Shown: in pieces, positions 8,605 to 18,446 of the stretch
Position numbering within the stretch: position 1 is the first letter of the stretch
How the letters are laid out: each line of letters opens with the position of its first letter
Assembly: GCF_026126405.1 (NCBI RefSeq)
Contig: NZ_JAFMTQ010000008.1
Location: 85,052-149,051 of the forward strand
Origin: Aureitalea sp. L0-47
Lineage (GTDB): Bacteria; Bacteroidota; Bacteroidia; Flavobacteriales; Flavobacteriaceae
DNA length: 64,000 nt
Direction: 5' to 3'
The notes under the pieces: generated by a model
Databases searched by the model: none
Seen by the model: the letters and a program-made list of their open reading frames with translations, nothing else
What the model was told of the DNA's origin: nothing
Position numbers and translations under genes: made by a program

Positions 8605-9204
8605 TTAGACTTTCTGAAATGCTTTCTTGAAGTGATCGAATGCTACGGAGATCTCTCCCTGGAAATGTTCCCAGCGTGTTGCTTCTGTTTCGGGTTCTTT
8701 CGATTTGAACCTGTCTATGAATTCATTGAATTCCACCTTTCCTTTTTCGAAAGCCTCTTTAGCACTTTCCCTGCCTTCATCGAATTTTTCTTCCAGGATC
8801 TCGAGCTGAACTTTAAATATCTCGATCTCAATGAGCAGTATAGCGTACATCTGTTGAAGCTTTTCGTTGCTTTTTATCTTAGCTTCGATCTGGTGAATGA
8901 GGGAGAGTAGCTTTCTTTTTTGTTGTTTGAAAGCATCTTGCGATTCTGCTTTACCCAACGCCAATTGAACTCTTAGTTCTTCCAACTTCATCTGCAGATC
9001 TTCCAGTTTATCCTTGCCCGTTTGGATCTTGGATTTACTTTCGTGAATGAAATGGTTGAATTTCTTTTTCACGTCTTCGTATTTGTCTTGCGCTTCGGCC
9101 TTTCCCAATGCGGTTTGTACCTGAAACTCCTCAATCTCAACGGCTGCTTTCCGAAGGGCCTTAGCGACTTTGTCCATCAAATGAGAATTTTCATTTTCTT
9201 TCAT
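8605..9204 (-). CDS. Repetitive coiled-coil protein of unknown function
   Basis: A 199-residue protein with no signal peptide, no cysteine and very high Glu/Lys content. A unit containing VQxALGKAEAQDxxxxxKKK occurs clearly twice (about residues 29-50 and 79-100) and a weaker third copy (VQLEILEEKFDEGRESAKEA) follows near 132-151. The pattern predicts a long helical bundle. Its neighbours are a UbiB kinase and a copper-binding protein, but it stands as a single gene. No family name can be given with confidence. Confidence 0.75.
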   Translation of the reverse strand: MKENENSHLMDKVAKALRKAAVEIEEFQVQTALGKAEAQDKYEDVKKKFNHFIHESKSKIQTGKDKLEDLQMKLEELRVQLALGKAESQDAFKQQKRKLLSLIHQIEAKIKSNEKLQQMYAILLIEIEIFKVQLEILEEKFDEGRESAKEAFEKGKVEFNEFIDRFKSKEPETEATRWEHFQGEISVAFDHFKKAFQKV

Positions 9205-9319
9205 GATATCAGGGTTTAACTATTCTAGTAAATGTCTGTAAATATGTCGGTGATTACAATGAGGAATGTCACCAATTGGTGTTATTAAAAGTATTATTTC
9301 TTCAGAATAAATATTGCGA

Positions 9320-9598
9320 CTATTGGCTTGTAGAACCCATACGACCCGCGGCACAGCTGACGAAGGACTTTGCTTTGGTCATAAAGGAATTAGCATCTTC
9401 AGCCAATGGATATCCGAGAGCGATCAGTTTGTGATGCGCTGTTTCGTAGGCTTCCTGATTCTCGAAATCGAAAGTAACGGAAGAATCCTCGTCATTAACA
9501 ATGACTTCGGATATTCCGGGTAGCAATTCAAGGTTCTTACGAATGGTGTTTGCACACCCGCCACATTTCAAATTCTGAACGTATTGTGTAGTTTTCAT
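9320..9598 (-). CDS. Heavy-metal-associated (HMA) domain protein
   Basis: A 92-residue soluble protein made of one HMA fold with the metal site GGCANT region: Cys12 and Cys15 in KCGGCANTIR. Such proteins carry Cu(I) to P-type ATPases. The C-terminal 20 residues contain another cysteine (SFVSCAAG). It diverges from the CcoI copper ATPase gene, 119 bases away, which supports a role in delivering or buffering copper for oxidase assembly. Confidence 0.88.
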   Translation of the reverse strand: MKTTQYVQNLKCGGCANTIRKNLELLPGISEVIVNDEDSSVTFDFENQEAYETAHHKLIALGYPLAEDANSFMTKAKSFVSCAAGRMGSTSQ

Positions 9599-9614
9599 AT
9601 CAATTTATCTAGTC

Positions 9615-9622
9615 CAAATTTA
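9615..9622 (-). promoter_or_regulatory. Candidate -7 element for the HMA gene
   Basis: On the minus strand this reads TAAATTTG, matching TAnnTTTG, 16 bases ahead of the ATG at 9598. Confidence 0.4.
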
Positions 9623-9717
9623 CAAACACCCGGCCAAAGAGTAGCTGATTTTTGTCATAGTTTAACGATCTCCAACTTCCAATATTTGCGACAGGTAAAT
9701 GAGTAACTAAGTTGGAT

Positions 9718-12132
9718 ATGGAGCATTGCGCCCATTGTGGGGACCCATGCAAGGAGGAATTAATCTATCTGGAAAAGCTTCCATTTTGTTGTAACGGTTG
9801 TAAAACCGTTTACGAATTATTGCATGAAAATGACCTCAGTTATTATTACGAATTAGAACAAACTCCCGGAGTATCTCCTAGAGAATTTGAACATAAGTTC
9901 GATTTTCTCGATAACGAAACTATTGCCGATAAATTACTGGAATTTAAAGATGGCCATACAAGTGTGGTTGCTTTTCTAATTCCTTCCATTCACTGTTCCT
10001 CGTGTATATGGGTATTGGAGAACCTTAATAAACTTCAGCCCGCGGTTCAAAGTTCCCAGGTGAATTTTCCCGAAAAGACCATTCGGATCACGTTCAATTC
10101 GGATCGGGTTCACCTTAAGCAACTTGTTAAATTACTGAGCAGGATCGGTTATGAACCTTATATCTCCCTGGAGGATTCGGATAAGAAGAAACGAATCATC
10201 AACAGAAGCTTGATCTATAAATTGGCGGTAGCCGGCTTTGCATTCGGAAATGTGATGTTTCTTTCATTCCCGGAATATTTCGAAGTGGATGGATACTGGC
10301 TTGAACGCTTTGCTCCGGTATTCCGTTGGTTAATGTTTGCCTATTCAATTCCGGTGGTATTTTATGCGGCCCAGGATTATTTCATTTCAGCTTTCAAAGG
10401 ATTGCGGTCGAGGATCTTAAACATCGATGTCCCCATTGCTCTGGGAATTCTGGTGCTATTCGTAAGAAGTACCATTGATATCGTCCTGAATTGGGGTACT
10501 GGCTTCTTCGATAGTCTCACCGGCCTGGTATTCTTCTTGTTGGTTGGGAAGTTCTTTCAGCAAAAAACATACAGTTACCTATCCTTTGAGAGGGATTATA
10601 AATCCTATTTCCCTATTGCGGTTACGCGATTGGCCAAGGATGAAAATGAAAATGTTTATGAAGAACAGGTAGAAGTTTATGAAATTAAAAAAGGAGACCG
10701 CATCCTGGTTCGAAACAACGAACTACTACCGGTGGATGCCATACTAATTAGAGGAAACGCTCTTATCGATTACAGTTTTGTAACTGGTGAATCTGAACTG
10801 GTCTCAAGGAACAGCGGTGATAAATTATTCGCCGGAGGGAAACAACAAGCCGGGGTATTGGAAGTTGAAGTGCTGAAACCTGTAGAACAAAGTTATCTCA
10901 CTCAGCTATGGAGCAACGACGTGTTTGATGTGGATAAACACAGCGCTTTCCAGTCGTTCACAGACAGTATCTCCAAGCGGTTTACAGTGGCTGTTTTAAC
11001 CATTGCTTTTGTGGCAACCTTGTTTTGGATGATCTATGATCCATCCAAAGCATTTAATGTCTTCACTGCAGTGCTCATCGTTGCATGTCCTTGTGCCATT
11101 GCACTATCGGCACCGTTTACGCATGGTAATTTGCTGAGGATCTTCGGAAGGTTGAGATTCTATGTTAAGGAGGCATTAGTGGTTGAAAGGATGGCGGGTG
11201 TAGATGCTGTGGTTTTCGACAAAACCGGAACACTTACCAGCGGCTCAGGCAGCAATATGACCTATGAAGGCATAGCACTTACGAATGATGAGGAGGAGCT
11301 GCTAACCAGTACCCTTAGGGCCTCCAATCACCCTTTGAGTAGGTCCTTGTACGATATGCTGAAGGATCATGATATCAAGACCCTGGACTCTTTCGAAGAG
11401 AAGGCAGGTAAGGGAATAACTGGATCGGCAGATGATCAGTTTATAAAAGTAGGTTCATATAAGTTCGTTTCCGAAGGAAAAGGAGATGAGAACAAATTGG
11501 AAGAAAGCATCAACAGGACAGCGGTTCACATCAGTAGTAATAATTTGTATAAAGGATGTTATGTGTTTCAGAATCAATATCGTGACGGACTTTCAGAATT
11601 GCTGAAAGAACTTTCCAAAGAAAAGAAACTTGTGGTCTTGTCTGGTGACAATGACGGAGAGCGTGAACGTTTAATGAAGCTAGTTCCTGCAGGAACGGCT
11701 ATGTACTTCAATCAGAAGCCGGAAGACAAGCTCAACTTTATACATGAAATGCAGCAAAACGGCAGCAAGGTCATGATGGTAGGAGATGGTTTGAATGATG
11801 CCGGTGCCTTGCAGCAAAGTGATATTGGTGTTGCCATTGCCGAGAATGTTAATATTTTTTCGCCGGCTTGTGATGCCATCCTGGATGCGTCTAAATTCGA
11901 TCAACTTGCACAGTTCTTCCAATTGTCGAAATCAGGTATGCGAATTATTAGGTGGAGTTTTGTTTTATCACTGATTTACAATGTGATAGGATTGGGATTT
12001 GCAGTAACCGGGAATTTGGCTCCTGTTGTGGCAGCCATTCTTATGCCATTGAGTTCCATAAGTATTGTTGTCTTCACCACGCTGGCAACGCGATATTTTG
12101 GGAGTCGGCTTATTAAAAATAAAAATGAATGA
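9718..12132 (+). CDS. ccoI: CcoI/FixI-type copper-transporting P1B ATPase
   Basis: Exports Cu(I) across the inner membrane for insertion into cbb3 oxidase. The 804-residue protein begins with a cysteine-rich segment (CAHC at 4-7, FCCNGC at 23-28) and an HMA domain with CSSC at 93-96. The transport site CPC (in VACPCAIALS), the phosphorylation loop DKTGTLTSG and the hinge GDGLNDAGAL are intact. Eight membrane helices are expected. I take the ATG at 9718; a TTG six bases before also opens the frame. It is followed by ccoS and the oxidase structural genes, the standard order in this phylum. Confidence 0.94.
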   Translation: MEHCAHCGDPCKEELIYLEKLPFCCNGCKTVYELLHENDLSYYYELEQTPGVSPREFEHKFDFLDNETIADKLLEFKDGHTSVVAFLIPSIHCSSCIWVLENLNKLQPAVQSSQVNFPEKTIRITFNSDRVHLKQLVKLLSRIGYEPYISLEDSDKKKRIINRSLIYKLAVAGFAFGNVMFLSFPEYFEVDGYWLERFAPVFRWLMFAYSIPVVFYAAQDYFISAFKGLRSRILNIDVPIALGILVLFVRSTIDIVLNWGTGFFDSLTGLVFFLLVGKFFQQKTYSYLSFERDYKSYFPIAVTRLAKDENENVYEEQVEVYEIKKGDRILVRNNELLPVDAILIRGNALIDYSFVTGESELVSRNSGDKLFAGGKQQAGVLEVEVLKPVEQSYLTQLWSNDVFDVDKHSAFQSFTDSISKRFTVAVLTIAFVATLFWMIYDPSKAFNVFTAVLIVACPCAIALSAPFTHGNLLRIFGRLRFYVKEALVVERMAGVDAVVFDKTGTLTSGSGSNMTYEGIALTNDEEELLTSTLRASNHPLSRSLYDMLKDHDIKTLDSFEEKAGKGITGSADDQFIKVGSYKFVSEGKGDENKLEESINRTAVHISSNNLYKGCYVFQNQYRDGLSELLKELSKEKKLVVLSGDNDGERERLMKLVPAGTAMYFNQKPEDKLNFIHEMQQNGSKVMMVGDGLNDAGALQQSDIGVAIAENVNIFSPACDAILDASKFDQLAQFFQLSKSGMRIIRWSFVLSLIYNVIGLGFAVTGNLAPVVAAILMPLSSISIVVFTTLATRYFGSRLIKNKNE

Positions 12133-12198
12133 ACCTGATAAATGTCATTTTTTGAGGCAGGGACTCAGGCTACTTTTACGACTTAATTACACATAGGT

Positions 12199-12390
12199 AT
12201 GAGTATCATTTATGTTTTATTAACCATCAGTATTGTTGTGGCCCTTGGTTTCTTCGCGGCCTTCGTTATTTCTGTACGTAGCGGGCAATACGATGATACT
12301 TATACGCCTTCGGTACGAATGCTTTTTGAAGATGAAGTAGTGAAGGAATCAACAGAGGATCAACCAATAGAAAATAACGACAAGCACTAA
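12199..12390 (+). CDS. ccoS: CcoS cbb3 oxidase assembly protein
   Basis: A 63-residue protein with a single membrane helix (about 3-25) followed by the family pattern SGQYDD, matching CcoS in length and layout. CcoS helps cofactor insertion into the oxidase. It ends two bases before ccoNO. Confidence 0.9.
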   Translation: MSIIYVLLTISIVVALGFFAAFVISVRSGQYDDTYTPSVRMLFEDEVVKESTEDQPIENNDKH

Positions 12391-12392
12391 TT

Positions 12393-14591
12393 ATGGAAGT
12401 AGAGAAGTTTTATTACGATAATAAGATCGTTAGAAGTTTCCTATATGCCACCATCTTCTGGGGTATTATTGGAATGAGCGTCGGTTTATTACTGGCGTTT
12501 ATGTTTTTATTCCCTAACCTAACCGAAAACATATCTTGGTTAAGTTTCGGTCGTTTACGTCCGCTACACACCAATGCTGTGATCTTCGCCTTTGTGGGGA
12601 ACGCAATTTTTGCAGGGGTGTATTACTCACTACAACGCTTACTTAAAGCACGAATGTGGAGTAACTTCCTCAGTAAGTTTAATTTCTGGGGATGGCAGTT
12701 AATCATCGTTTCCGCGGCAATTACGTTGCCTTTAGGGTATACAACTTCAAAAGAATATGCAGAGCTGGAATGGCCAATCGATATTGCGATTGCATTAGTT
12801 TGGGTTGCTTTTGGTGCGAACATGATAGGAACCATACTGAAAAGAAGACAGCGTCACCTGTACGTTGCCATCTGGTTCTATCTTGCCACCTTTGTAACAG
12901 TAGCGGTATTGCATATCGTAAATAGTATGGAACTTCCCGTGCATGCTCTTAAGAGCTATTCTGCCTATGCGGGGGTTCAGGATGCCCTGGTTCAATGGTG
13001 GTACGGACACAATGCTGTGGCATTCTTCCTTACCACACCTTTCTTAGGACTCATGTACTACTTCGTGCCTAAGGCGGCGAATCGTCCTGTGTATTCCTAC
13101 AAACTTTCCATAGTGCACTTCTGGTCACTGATATTTATTTATATCTGGGCCGGACCACACCACTTATTGTATTCTGCACTTCCGGATTGGGCCCAAAACC
13201 TGGGTGTTGCTTTTTCCGTAATGCTTATTGCACCTTCATGGGGAGGTATGATCAACGGGCTGTTAACCCTTCGTGGAGCCTGGGATAAAGTAAGAACAAG
13301 CCCGGTACTAAAATTTATGGTGGTAGCCATCACCGGTTATGGTATGGCAACTTTCGAGGGGCCTATGCTTTCACTGAAGAATGTAAACGCTATCGCTCAC
13401 TTTACCGATTGGATCATTGCTCACGTACACGTGGGAGCCTTGGCTTGGAATGGATTCCTGGCATTTGGTATGATCTATTGGTTAATTCCGAAGTTGGTTA
13501 AATCACCGCTCTGGTCGAAAGGATGGGCAAACGCCCACTTCTGGATTGGGACCCTGGGTATTATACTCTATGCACTTCCATTGTATGTCGCCGGATTTGT
13601 GCAGGCATTCATGTGGAAACAGTTTAATCCGGACGGTACTTTAGTATATGGTAACTTCCTTGAAACAGTGAGTGAGATTATGCCAATGTACTGGATGCGT
13701 GCAATAGGAGGTAGTATGTATATATTAGGTGCGATTATGCTTCTTGTTAATGTGGTTATGACTATCAGAAGTGGTAGCAAAGTAACCGACGAACTTGCAG
13801 AGGCTGCTCCACTAAAACGAGTTACCAAACGAAGAACTGCAAAAGAAGGTTATCACACCTGGTTAGAAAGAAGACCTGTGAAACTTACAATTTATGCTAC
13901 TATAGCAATATTGATAGGAGGTATGGTTCAGATCATTCCATCGTTGATGGTAGACGACTATGTTCCTAAGATCACTAGTGTGAAACCTTATACCGCACTT
14001 GAACTGGAAGGTCGAGATATCTATATTCGAGAAAGTTGTAACGCTTGTCACTCGCAAATGATCCGTCCGTTCCGTAGCGAAGTGGAACGTTATGGTGAGT
14101 ATTCCAAATCCGGTGAATATGTTTACGATCACCCATTCCTTTGGGGTAGTAAACGAACCGGCCCCGACCTCTTTAGAGTAGGTGGAAAATACTCAGACAA
14201 CTGGCACTTCAACCACTTCTGGGATCCGCAAACAACCTCTCCGGGATCAATCATGCCTCGATATACCTGGCTGATTAAAAATTCCCTGGATAAATCGTTA
14301 ACAGAGAAGAAAATGGAGGTTATGGTTTCATTAGGTGTTCCATATACCGAAGAAGAAATCACCGCTGCTCAGGAGTCGATGTTGGAACAAGGGACGCAGA
14401 TCGAAGAGAATTTATTCGCCGATCCGGACTTTGTGAAGACCTATGAAGCCGATAAGCAAGCCACTTTAGAAAGTGGTGAGGAGTTTGTGGATATGAGAAA
14501 CAGAGAAGTCGTAGCCCTGATAGCATACTTGCAGCGACTTGGAACTGATATTAAAGTAGAGAATAACGAAGAAGTAACCCTAAATCAATAA
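12393..14591 (+). CDS. ccoN: cbb3 cytochrome oxidase, fused subunits I and II (CcoNO)
   Basis: Terminal oxidase reducing oxygen to water while pumping protons. Residues 1-470 are CcoN with twelve helices; His59 (PLHTN) and His346 fit the low-spin haem ligands, His206 and His256-257 (GPHHLLY) the CuB ligands and His344 the high-spin haem ligand. After a basic linker (about 473-490) comes a CcoO part with one membrane helix and a haem c site CNACH at 549-553. CcoN and CcoO are usually separate in Proteobacteria; the fusion is typical of Bacteroidota. Adjacent genes supply CcoQ and CcoP. Confidence 0.95.
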   Translation: MEVEKFYYDNKIVRSFLYATIFWGIIGMSVGLLLAFMFLFPNLTENISWLSFGRLRPLHTNAVIFAFVGNAIFAGVYYSLQRLLKARMWSNFLSKFNFWGWQLIIVSAAITLPLGYTTSKEYAELEWPIDIAIALVWVAFGANMIGTILKRRQRHLYVAIWFYLATFVTVAVLHIVNSMELPVHALKSYSAYAGVQDALVQWWYGHNAVAFFLTTPFLGLMYYFVPKAANRPVYSYKLSIVHFWSLIFIYIWAGPHHLLYSALPDWAQNLGVAFSVMLIAPSWGGMINGLLTLRGAWDKVRTSPVLKFMVVAITGYGMATFEGPMLSLKNVNAIAHFTDWIIAHVHVGALAWNGFLAFGMIYWLIPKLVKSPLWSKGWANAHFWIGTLGIILYALPLYVAGFVQAFMWKQFNPDGTLVYGNFLETVSEIMPMYWMRAIGGSMYILGAIMLLVNVVMTIRSGSKVTDELAEAAPLKRVTKRRTAKEGYHTWLERRPVKLTIYATIAILIGGMVQIIPSLMVDDYVPKITSVKPYTALELEGRDIYIRESCNACHSQMIRPFRSEVERYGEYSKSGEYVYDHPFLWGSKRTGPDLFRVGGKYSDNWHFNHFWDPQTTSPGSIMPRYTWLIKNSLDKSLTEKKMEVMVSLGVPYTEEEITAAQESMLEQGTQIEENLFADPDFVKTYEADKQATLESGEEFVDMRNREVVALIAYLQRLGTDIKVENNEEVTLNQ

Positions 14592-14596
14592 GAGTC

Positions 14597-14794
14597 ATGT
14601 TGAAATTTATAAAAGGAAACCTGGAGAATATTGATGGGGTTGAGATCTACCCGATCATCTCACTATTGATATTTTTTGTCTTCTTTGTTGTACTGGCCAT
14701 TTGGGTATTAAGTGCGAAGAAGCAATACATTGAGGAAGTAAGCAATATTCCTTTAGAAGAAGATACTAACACCAACAATACTATTCAATTATGA
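14597..14794 (+). CDS. ccoQ: CcoQ-like small cbb3 oxidase subunit
   Basis: A 65-residue protein with one membrane helix (about 20-40) and an acidic tail, located exactly where ccoQ is expected between ccoNO and ccoP. Sequence similarity of CcoQ is weak in general, so position and shape carry the call. It overlaps ccoP by four bases. Confidence 0.8.
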   Translation: MLKFIKGNLENIDGVEIYPIISLLIFFVFFVVLAIWVLSAKKQYIEEVSNIPLEEDTNTNNTIQL

Positions 14795-15756
14795 AAACAG
14801 TCGCGTCATATCTAAGAGTAATCATATTTATGGTGATCGCCTTTGTGCTGCTGGAAGTAACTATAGATGGCGGCGATCAAATGGCCATTGAAAAATACCC
14901 AATAATTTGGGGAGTACTTGCAATGCTGGCTCTATTCGCAGCTGCTGTTGAGATCGTTTCCGAATCTCTGAAATCCATCATGTTCAGAGGAATGACACCA
15001 GAGGCTCAGGAACGCTACCTTGAAAAGGAAGCTTTAAGGAAGGAGAACCAATTTTCCGGAATTAAAAAGTTGATGAGAAAGCTGGAAGGTAGTAAATCAA
15101 TAGAAGAAGAAGGTGAGATCGTTCTTGATCACAACTACGATGGTATCAAGGAGCTTGACAACAAGCTTCCGCCATGGTGGTTATACGGATTCTACATCAC
15201 TATTATTTTCGCAGGTATCTACCTGGCTCGTTACCATATTTTCGATGGAGTGAGCACATCAGAGGAGTTTGAAATTGAGATGGAAGATGCTCGCCTGGCA
15301 ATTGAAGAGTATAAGAAGACCGCTAAAGACCTGGTGGATGTAAATACAGTTGAATTGTTAACCGAAGAATCTGACCTGGCCGCTGGTAAGGTGATTTTCG
15401 AAGGAAAATGTGCCGTTTGTCATAAGAACGATGGAGGTGGAGGTATTGGTCCGAATCTAACGGATCAACACTGGATCCTGGGTGGAGGAATCAAGAATGT
15501 ATTCCAAACCATTTCCGAAGGAGGCCGTGACGGTAAAGGTATGGTGTCATGGAAGTCGGAGCTTAGTCCGGCCGAAATGGCACAAGTAGGAAGCTACATT
15601 CTTACCATGCAGGGTACAACCCCGGCAGAACCTAAAGCTCCGGAAGGAGAAATATGGGTTGATCCGGACGCTGAAGCACCAGCAGAAGAAGTTATGGAAA
15701 CTGTAGTAGATTCTATTGCCACGGAGGCAGAGATAACTATGACCGATAACGAGTAA
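14791..15756 (+). CDS. ccoP: CcoP cytochrome c subunit of cbb3 oxidase, single haem
   Basis: Membrane-bound cytochrome c that passes electrons to the oxidase. The 321 residues hold two N-terminal helices, the FixP-type anchor KLPPWWLYGFYITIIFAGIY (125-144), then a cytochrome c domain with CAVCH at 207-211 and a distal methionine candidate in GKGMVSW. Proteobacterial CcoP has two CxxCH sites; only one is present here. The last 45 residues are acidic and Pro/Ala-rich. Co-transcribed with the other cco genes. Confidence 0.92.
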   Translation: MKTVASYLRVIIFMVIAFVLLEVTIDGGDQMAIEKYPIIWGVLAMLALFAAAVEIVSESLKSIMFRGMTPEAQERYLEKEALRKENQFSGIKKLMRKLEGSKSIEEEGEIVLDHNYDGIKELDNKLPPWWLYGFYITIIFAGIYLARYHIFDGVSTSEEFEIEMEDARLAIEEYKKTAKDLVDVNTVELLTEESDLAAGKVIFEGKCAVCHKNDGGGGIGPNLTDQHWILGGGIKNVFQTISEGGRDGKGMVSWKSELSPAEMAQVGSYILTMQGTTPAEPKAPEGEIWVDPDAEAPAEEVMETVVDSIATEAEITMTDNE

Positions 15757-15811
15757 AACCTAGAACATAAGAACCCTGGTCATTAACCGAGAATAACCTA
15801 AAAATTGAAAA

Positions 15812-17233
15812 TTGGAAACACCGGAAGATGAAATATTCAGGGATAGTATTGCAACTATAGATAAAGAGGGTAAGCGAGCCTGGATCTTCCCTAAGAAACC
15901 TTCGGGAAGGTATTATGAGAAACGCAAACTGGTAAGTTACATTTTACTTGCCTTTTTGTTCGCCGCACCCTTCATCAAGATTGGTGGAAACCAATTTATA
16001 ATGATCAATGTCCTGGAACGGCGGTTCAATATCTTTGGATTCCCGTTCTGGCCACAAGACTTCCACTTATTCGTGATCATGATGATCATCGGGGTGGTAT
16101 TCATCGTATTTTTTACCGTTGCCTTCGGAAGGATTTTCTGCGGATGGATCTGTCCGCAGACCATCTTTATGGAAATGGTATTCAGAAGAATTGAATATTG
16201 GATTGAAGGTGATCGTGGTAAGCAAATCCGACTTGATAAACAAAAGTGGAACCGTGAAAAGATCCGAAAACGTACTTTGAAATGGTTTGTGTTCTTTGTC
16301 ATTTCGTTCCTTATCGCTAACGTATTCCTGGCCTACATCATAGGAAGCGATAAACTTATAGAATACATAACGGAAGGCCCTATTGAAAACATGAGCACGC
16401 TTATTTCATTGCTCATCTTTACAGCTGTATTCTATTTCGTCTTCGCCTGGTTCCGTGAGCAGGTATGTATTATTGCATGTCCTTACGGAAGATTGCAGGG
16501 AGTACTGTTAGACAACCGCTCGATTATTGTTGCCTACGACCATAAGCGAGGAGAAAGAGAAGCTGGTCGGGCTAAATTTAAAAAGGATGAAGACCGTGAG
16601 GCATCCGGAAAAGGAGATTGTATAGACTGTTTCCAGTGTGTTAATGTTTGTCCTACGGGAATCGATATTCGGAATGGTACGCAGCTCGAATGTGTGAACT
16701 GTACAGCGTGTATTGATGCCTGTGACCATATGATGGAGAAGGTTGACCTTCCGAAAGGACTTATCCGTTATGCCAGCGAGGCAAATATTGAGAGCAAAGA
16801 GAAATTTAAATTCGGTGCCAGGTTAAAAGGGTACTCTGCGGTTCTGGTTATACTGATAGGAGTGTTCATTGGGATGTTATTCCTTCGGAATGACGTTGAA
16901 GCGAGGATACTCAGGCTCCCGGGTCAGCTATACGAAAAGGTAGACGAAAACACAATAAGCAATGTGTATACCTATAAATTGGTGAATAAAACCACCGAAG
17001 AGATTGAAAATATACGATTTGAGCTAATGTCTCATGATGGTACGATAAGAATGGTGAAAGACGGTAATATTAATGTTGAAGAACAGGGTATTTCTGAAGG
17101 AACCCTTTTTATTGAAATAAAATCTTCAGATCTGTCCAGCGACAGAGAAAAAGTAAAAATTGGAGTCTACAGTGGTGATAAACTGATAGAATCAACCAAA
17201 TCAGCCTTTTTAGGGCCTAGAAGTTATAATTAA
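15812..17233 (+). CDS. ccoG: CcoG-type membrane ferredoxin, cbb3 oxidase accessory protein
   Basis: Polyferredoxin-like cupric reductase used in cbb3 assembly. In 473 residues it has four to five membrane helices, FCGWICPQ and CIIACPYGR motifs, two [4Fe-4S] clusters' worth of cysteines (CIDCFQCVNVCP and CVNCTACIDAC) and a C-terminal Ig-like domain. The start appears to be TTG: an in-frame TGA lies three bases upstream, no ATG occurs before residue 60, and the reading from TTG gives the N-terminus expected for the family (ETPEDEIFRDS...). Confidence 0.92.
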   Translation: METPEDEIFRDSIATIDKEGKRAWIFPKKPSGRYYEKRKLVSYILLAFLFAAPFIKIGGNQFIMINVLERRFNIFGFPFWPQDFHLFVIMMIIGVVFIVFFTVAFGRIFCGWICPQTIFMEMVFRRIEYWIEGDRGKQIRLDKQKWNREKIRKRTLKWFVFFVISFLIANVFLAYIIGSDKLIEYITEGPIENMSTLISLLIFTAVFYFVFAWFREQVCIIACPYGRLQGVLLDNRSIIVAYDHKRGEREAGRAKFKKDEDREASGKGDCIDCFQCVNVCPTGIDIRNGTQLECVNCTACIDACDHMMEKVDLPKGLIRYASEANIESKEKFKFGARLKGYSAVLVILIGVFIGMLFLRNDVEARILRLPGQLYEKVDENTISNVYTYKLVNKTTEEIENIRFELMSHDGTIRMVKDGNINVEEQGISEGTLFIEIKSSDLSSDREKVKIGVYSGDKLIESTKSAFLGPRSYN

Positions 17234-17243
17234 AGATGAAATT

Positions 17244-17690
17244 ATGAAGTTCAACTGGGGAACGGGAATTGTTATCGGGATGGTATTGTTCATTGGGTTT
17301 ATCATGTATATGGTAATAACAATGATGACAGACGATGCCTATAATCACGATCTCGTTACCGAGGGCTATTATGAAAAAGACCTCCAATATCAGAAGGAGA
17401 TCAATGCTGAAGAGAATAGTCAGAAGAAATTTGCAAATATTACGGGTGAAAAGGTAGCCGAAGGATGGCTGCTGCATTTTCCCGAAGATCTGGATCCCAA
17501 TAAAATAAAAGGAAAAGTGTTCCTATACAGACCGTCTAATAAGCGATTGGATTTCGACATACCCATAGTTATATCCAATGCTCAATTACTCATACCTGAT
17601 GAACGTTTATTGGACGGTCGCTGGAACATTACCTTGGATTGGGAATACGAAGGAGAACACTATATGTACAAGGAATCCATAGTCTATTAA
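17244..17690 (+). CDS. ccoH: FixH/CcoH-family oxidase assembly protein
   Basis: A 148-residue protein with one N-terminal membrane helix (about 7-27) and a periplasmic domain carrying the family segment ITLDWEYEGEHYMYKES. FixH proteins are needed for stable cbb3 assembly. It follows ccoG by 10 bases and precedes the SafE-like gene by four. Confidence 0.88.
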   Translation: MKFNWGTGIVIGMVLFIGFIMYMVITMMTDDAYNHDLVTEGYYEKDLQYQKEINAEENSQKKFANITGEKVAEGWLLHFPEDLDPNKIKGKVFLYRPSNKRLDFDIPIVISNAQLLIPDERLLDGRWNITLDWEYEGEHYMYKESIVY

Positions 17691-17694
17691 ACTT

Positions 17695-18435
17695 ATGCTT
17701 TGGTCTGGCTTCATACTGGGATTGTTAGGTAGTTTCCACTGTGTGGGAATGTGTGGCCCTATTGCATTCGTGTTGCCTCTGGATAGAAAAAGCAGATCGA
17801 AGCGAATGCTTCAGGTGTCTCTGTATCATCTTGGGCGTATTATAACCTATAGTCTTATCGGATTACTTTTCGGACTATTGGGCAGAGGCCTGTATCTTTT
17901 TGGTTTACAGCAAAAAATATCTGTAATCACGGGTATTCTTATGATTCTCGCAGTAGTCCTGGCGGCTACATCCATAAGGAAGTTTAGGTTTTCAGCACCC
18001 TTGTACAAGGCAATATCCGGACTAAAAAACAAACTGGGAGCAGCGCTCAAGAAAAAATCACCCGATACTTTTCTAACCATAGGTTTCCTCAATGGATTTC
18101 TGCCTTGCGGATTAGTTTATATGGCTGTTTTTGGTGCGATTGCCGCAGGAGATTTGTTTCAAAGTAGTTTGTATATGGTGCTTTTCGGACTGGGTACCAT
18201 ACCGCTTATGACCACTGCTGTTTACTTCGGAAATTTCCTTACCGGTAAAATTCGTCATCGAATTCGGAAAGTGATTCCGGTATTCGTTGTGATCGTTGGT
18301 GTGCTTTTCATTTTGAGGGGCCTCGGACTTGGAATACCATACATTTCACCAAAACCCATGAGTGAGAAAGTGGATGCCGAAATGGAATGTCACACTTCAA
18401 TAAGTTCAGAAAAAATAATTCATTATAATTCGTAA
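17695..18435 (+). CDS. SafE/DsbD_2-like membrane protein, cco-linked
   Basis: A 246-residue protein with six or seven membrane helices and the family opening GSFHCVGMCGP, plus FLNGFLPCGLVYMA in the second half. It belongs to the sulfite-exporter/urease-accessory-H type group found at the end of cco loci; the cysteines suggest copper or thiol transfer in oxidase assembly rather than sulfite export. The name is by family, the role by context. Confidence 0.85.
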   Translation: MLWSGFILGLLGSFHCVGMCGPIAFVLPLDRKSRSKRMLQVSLYHLGRIITYSLIGLLFGLLGRGLYLFGLQQKISVITGILMILAVVLAATSIRKFRFSAPLYKAISGLKNKLGAALKKKSPDTFLTIGFLNGFLPCGLVYMAVFGAIAAGDLFQSSLYMVLFGLGTIPLMTTAVYFGNFLTGKIRHRIRKVIPVFVVIVGVLFILRGLGLGIPYISPKPMSEKVDAEMECHTSISSEKIIHYNS

Positions 18436-18446
18436 ACGATAACGCT

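Noticed and set aside
9646..9657. TGA-N6-TCA as an Fnr/CRP site before ccoI
   Set aside because: Only six fixed bases match, expected by chance in AT-rich DNA, and the rest of the consensus is missing.
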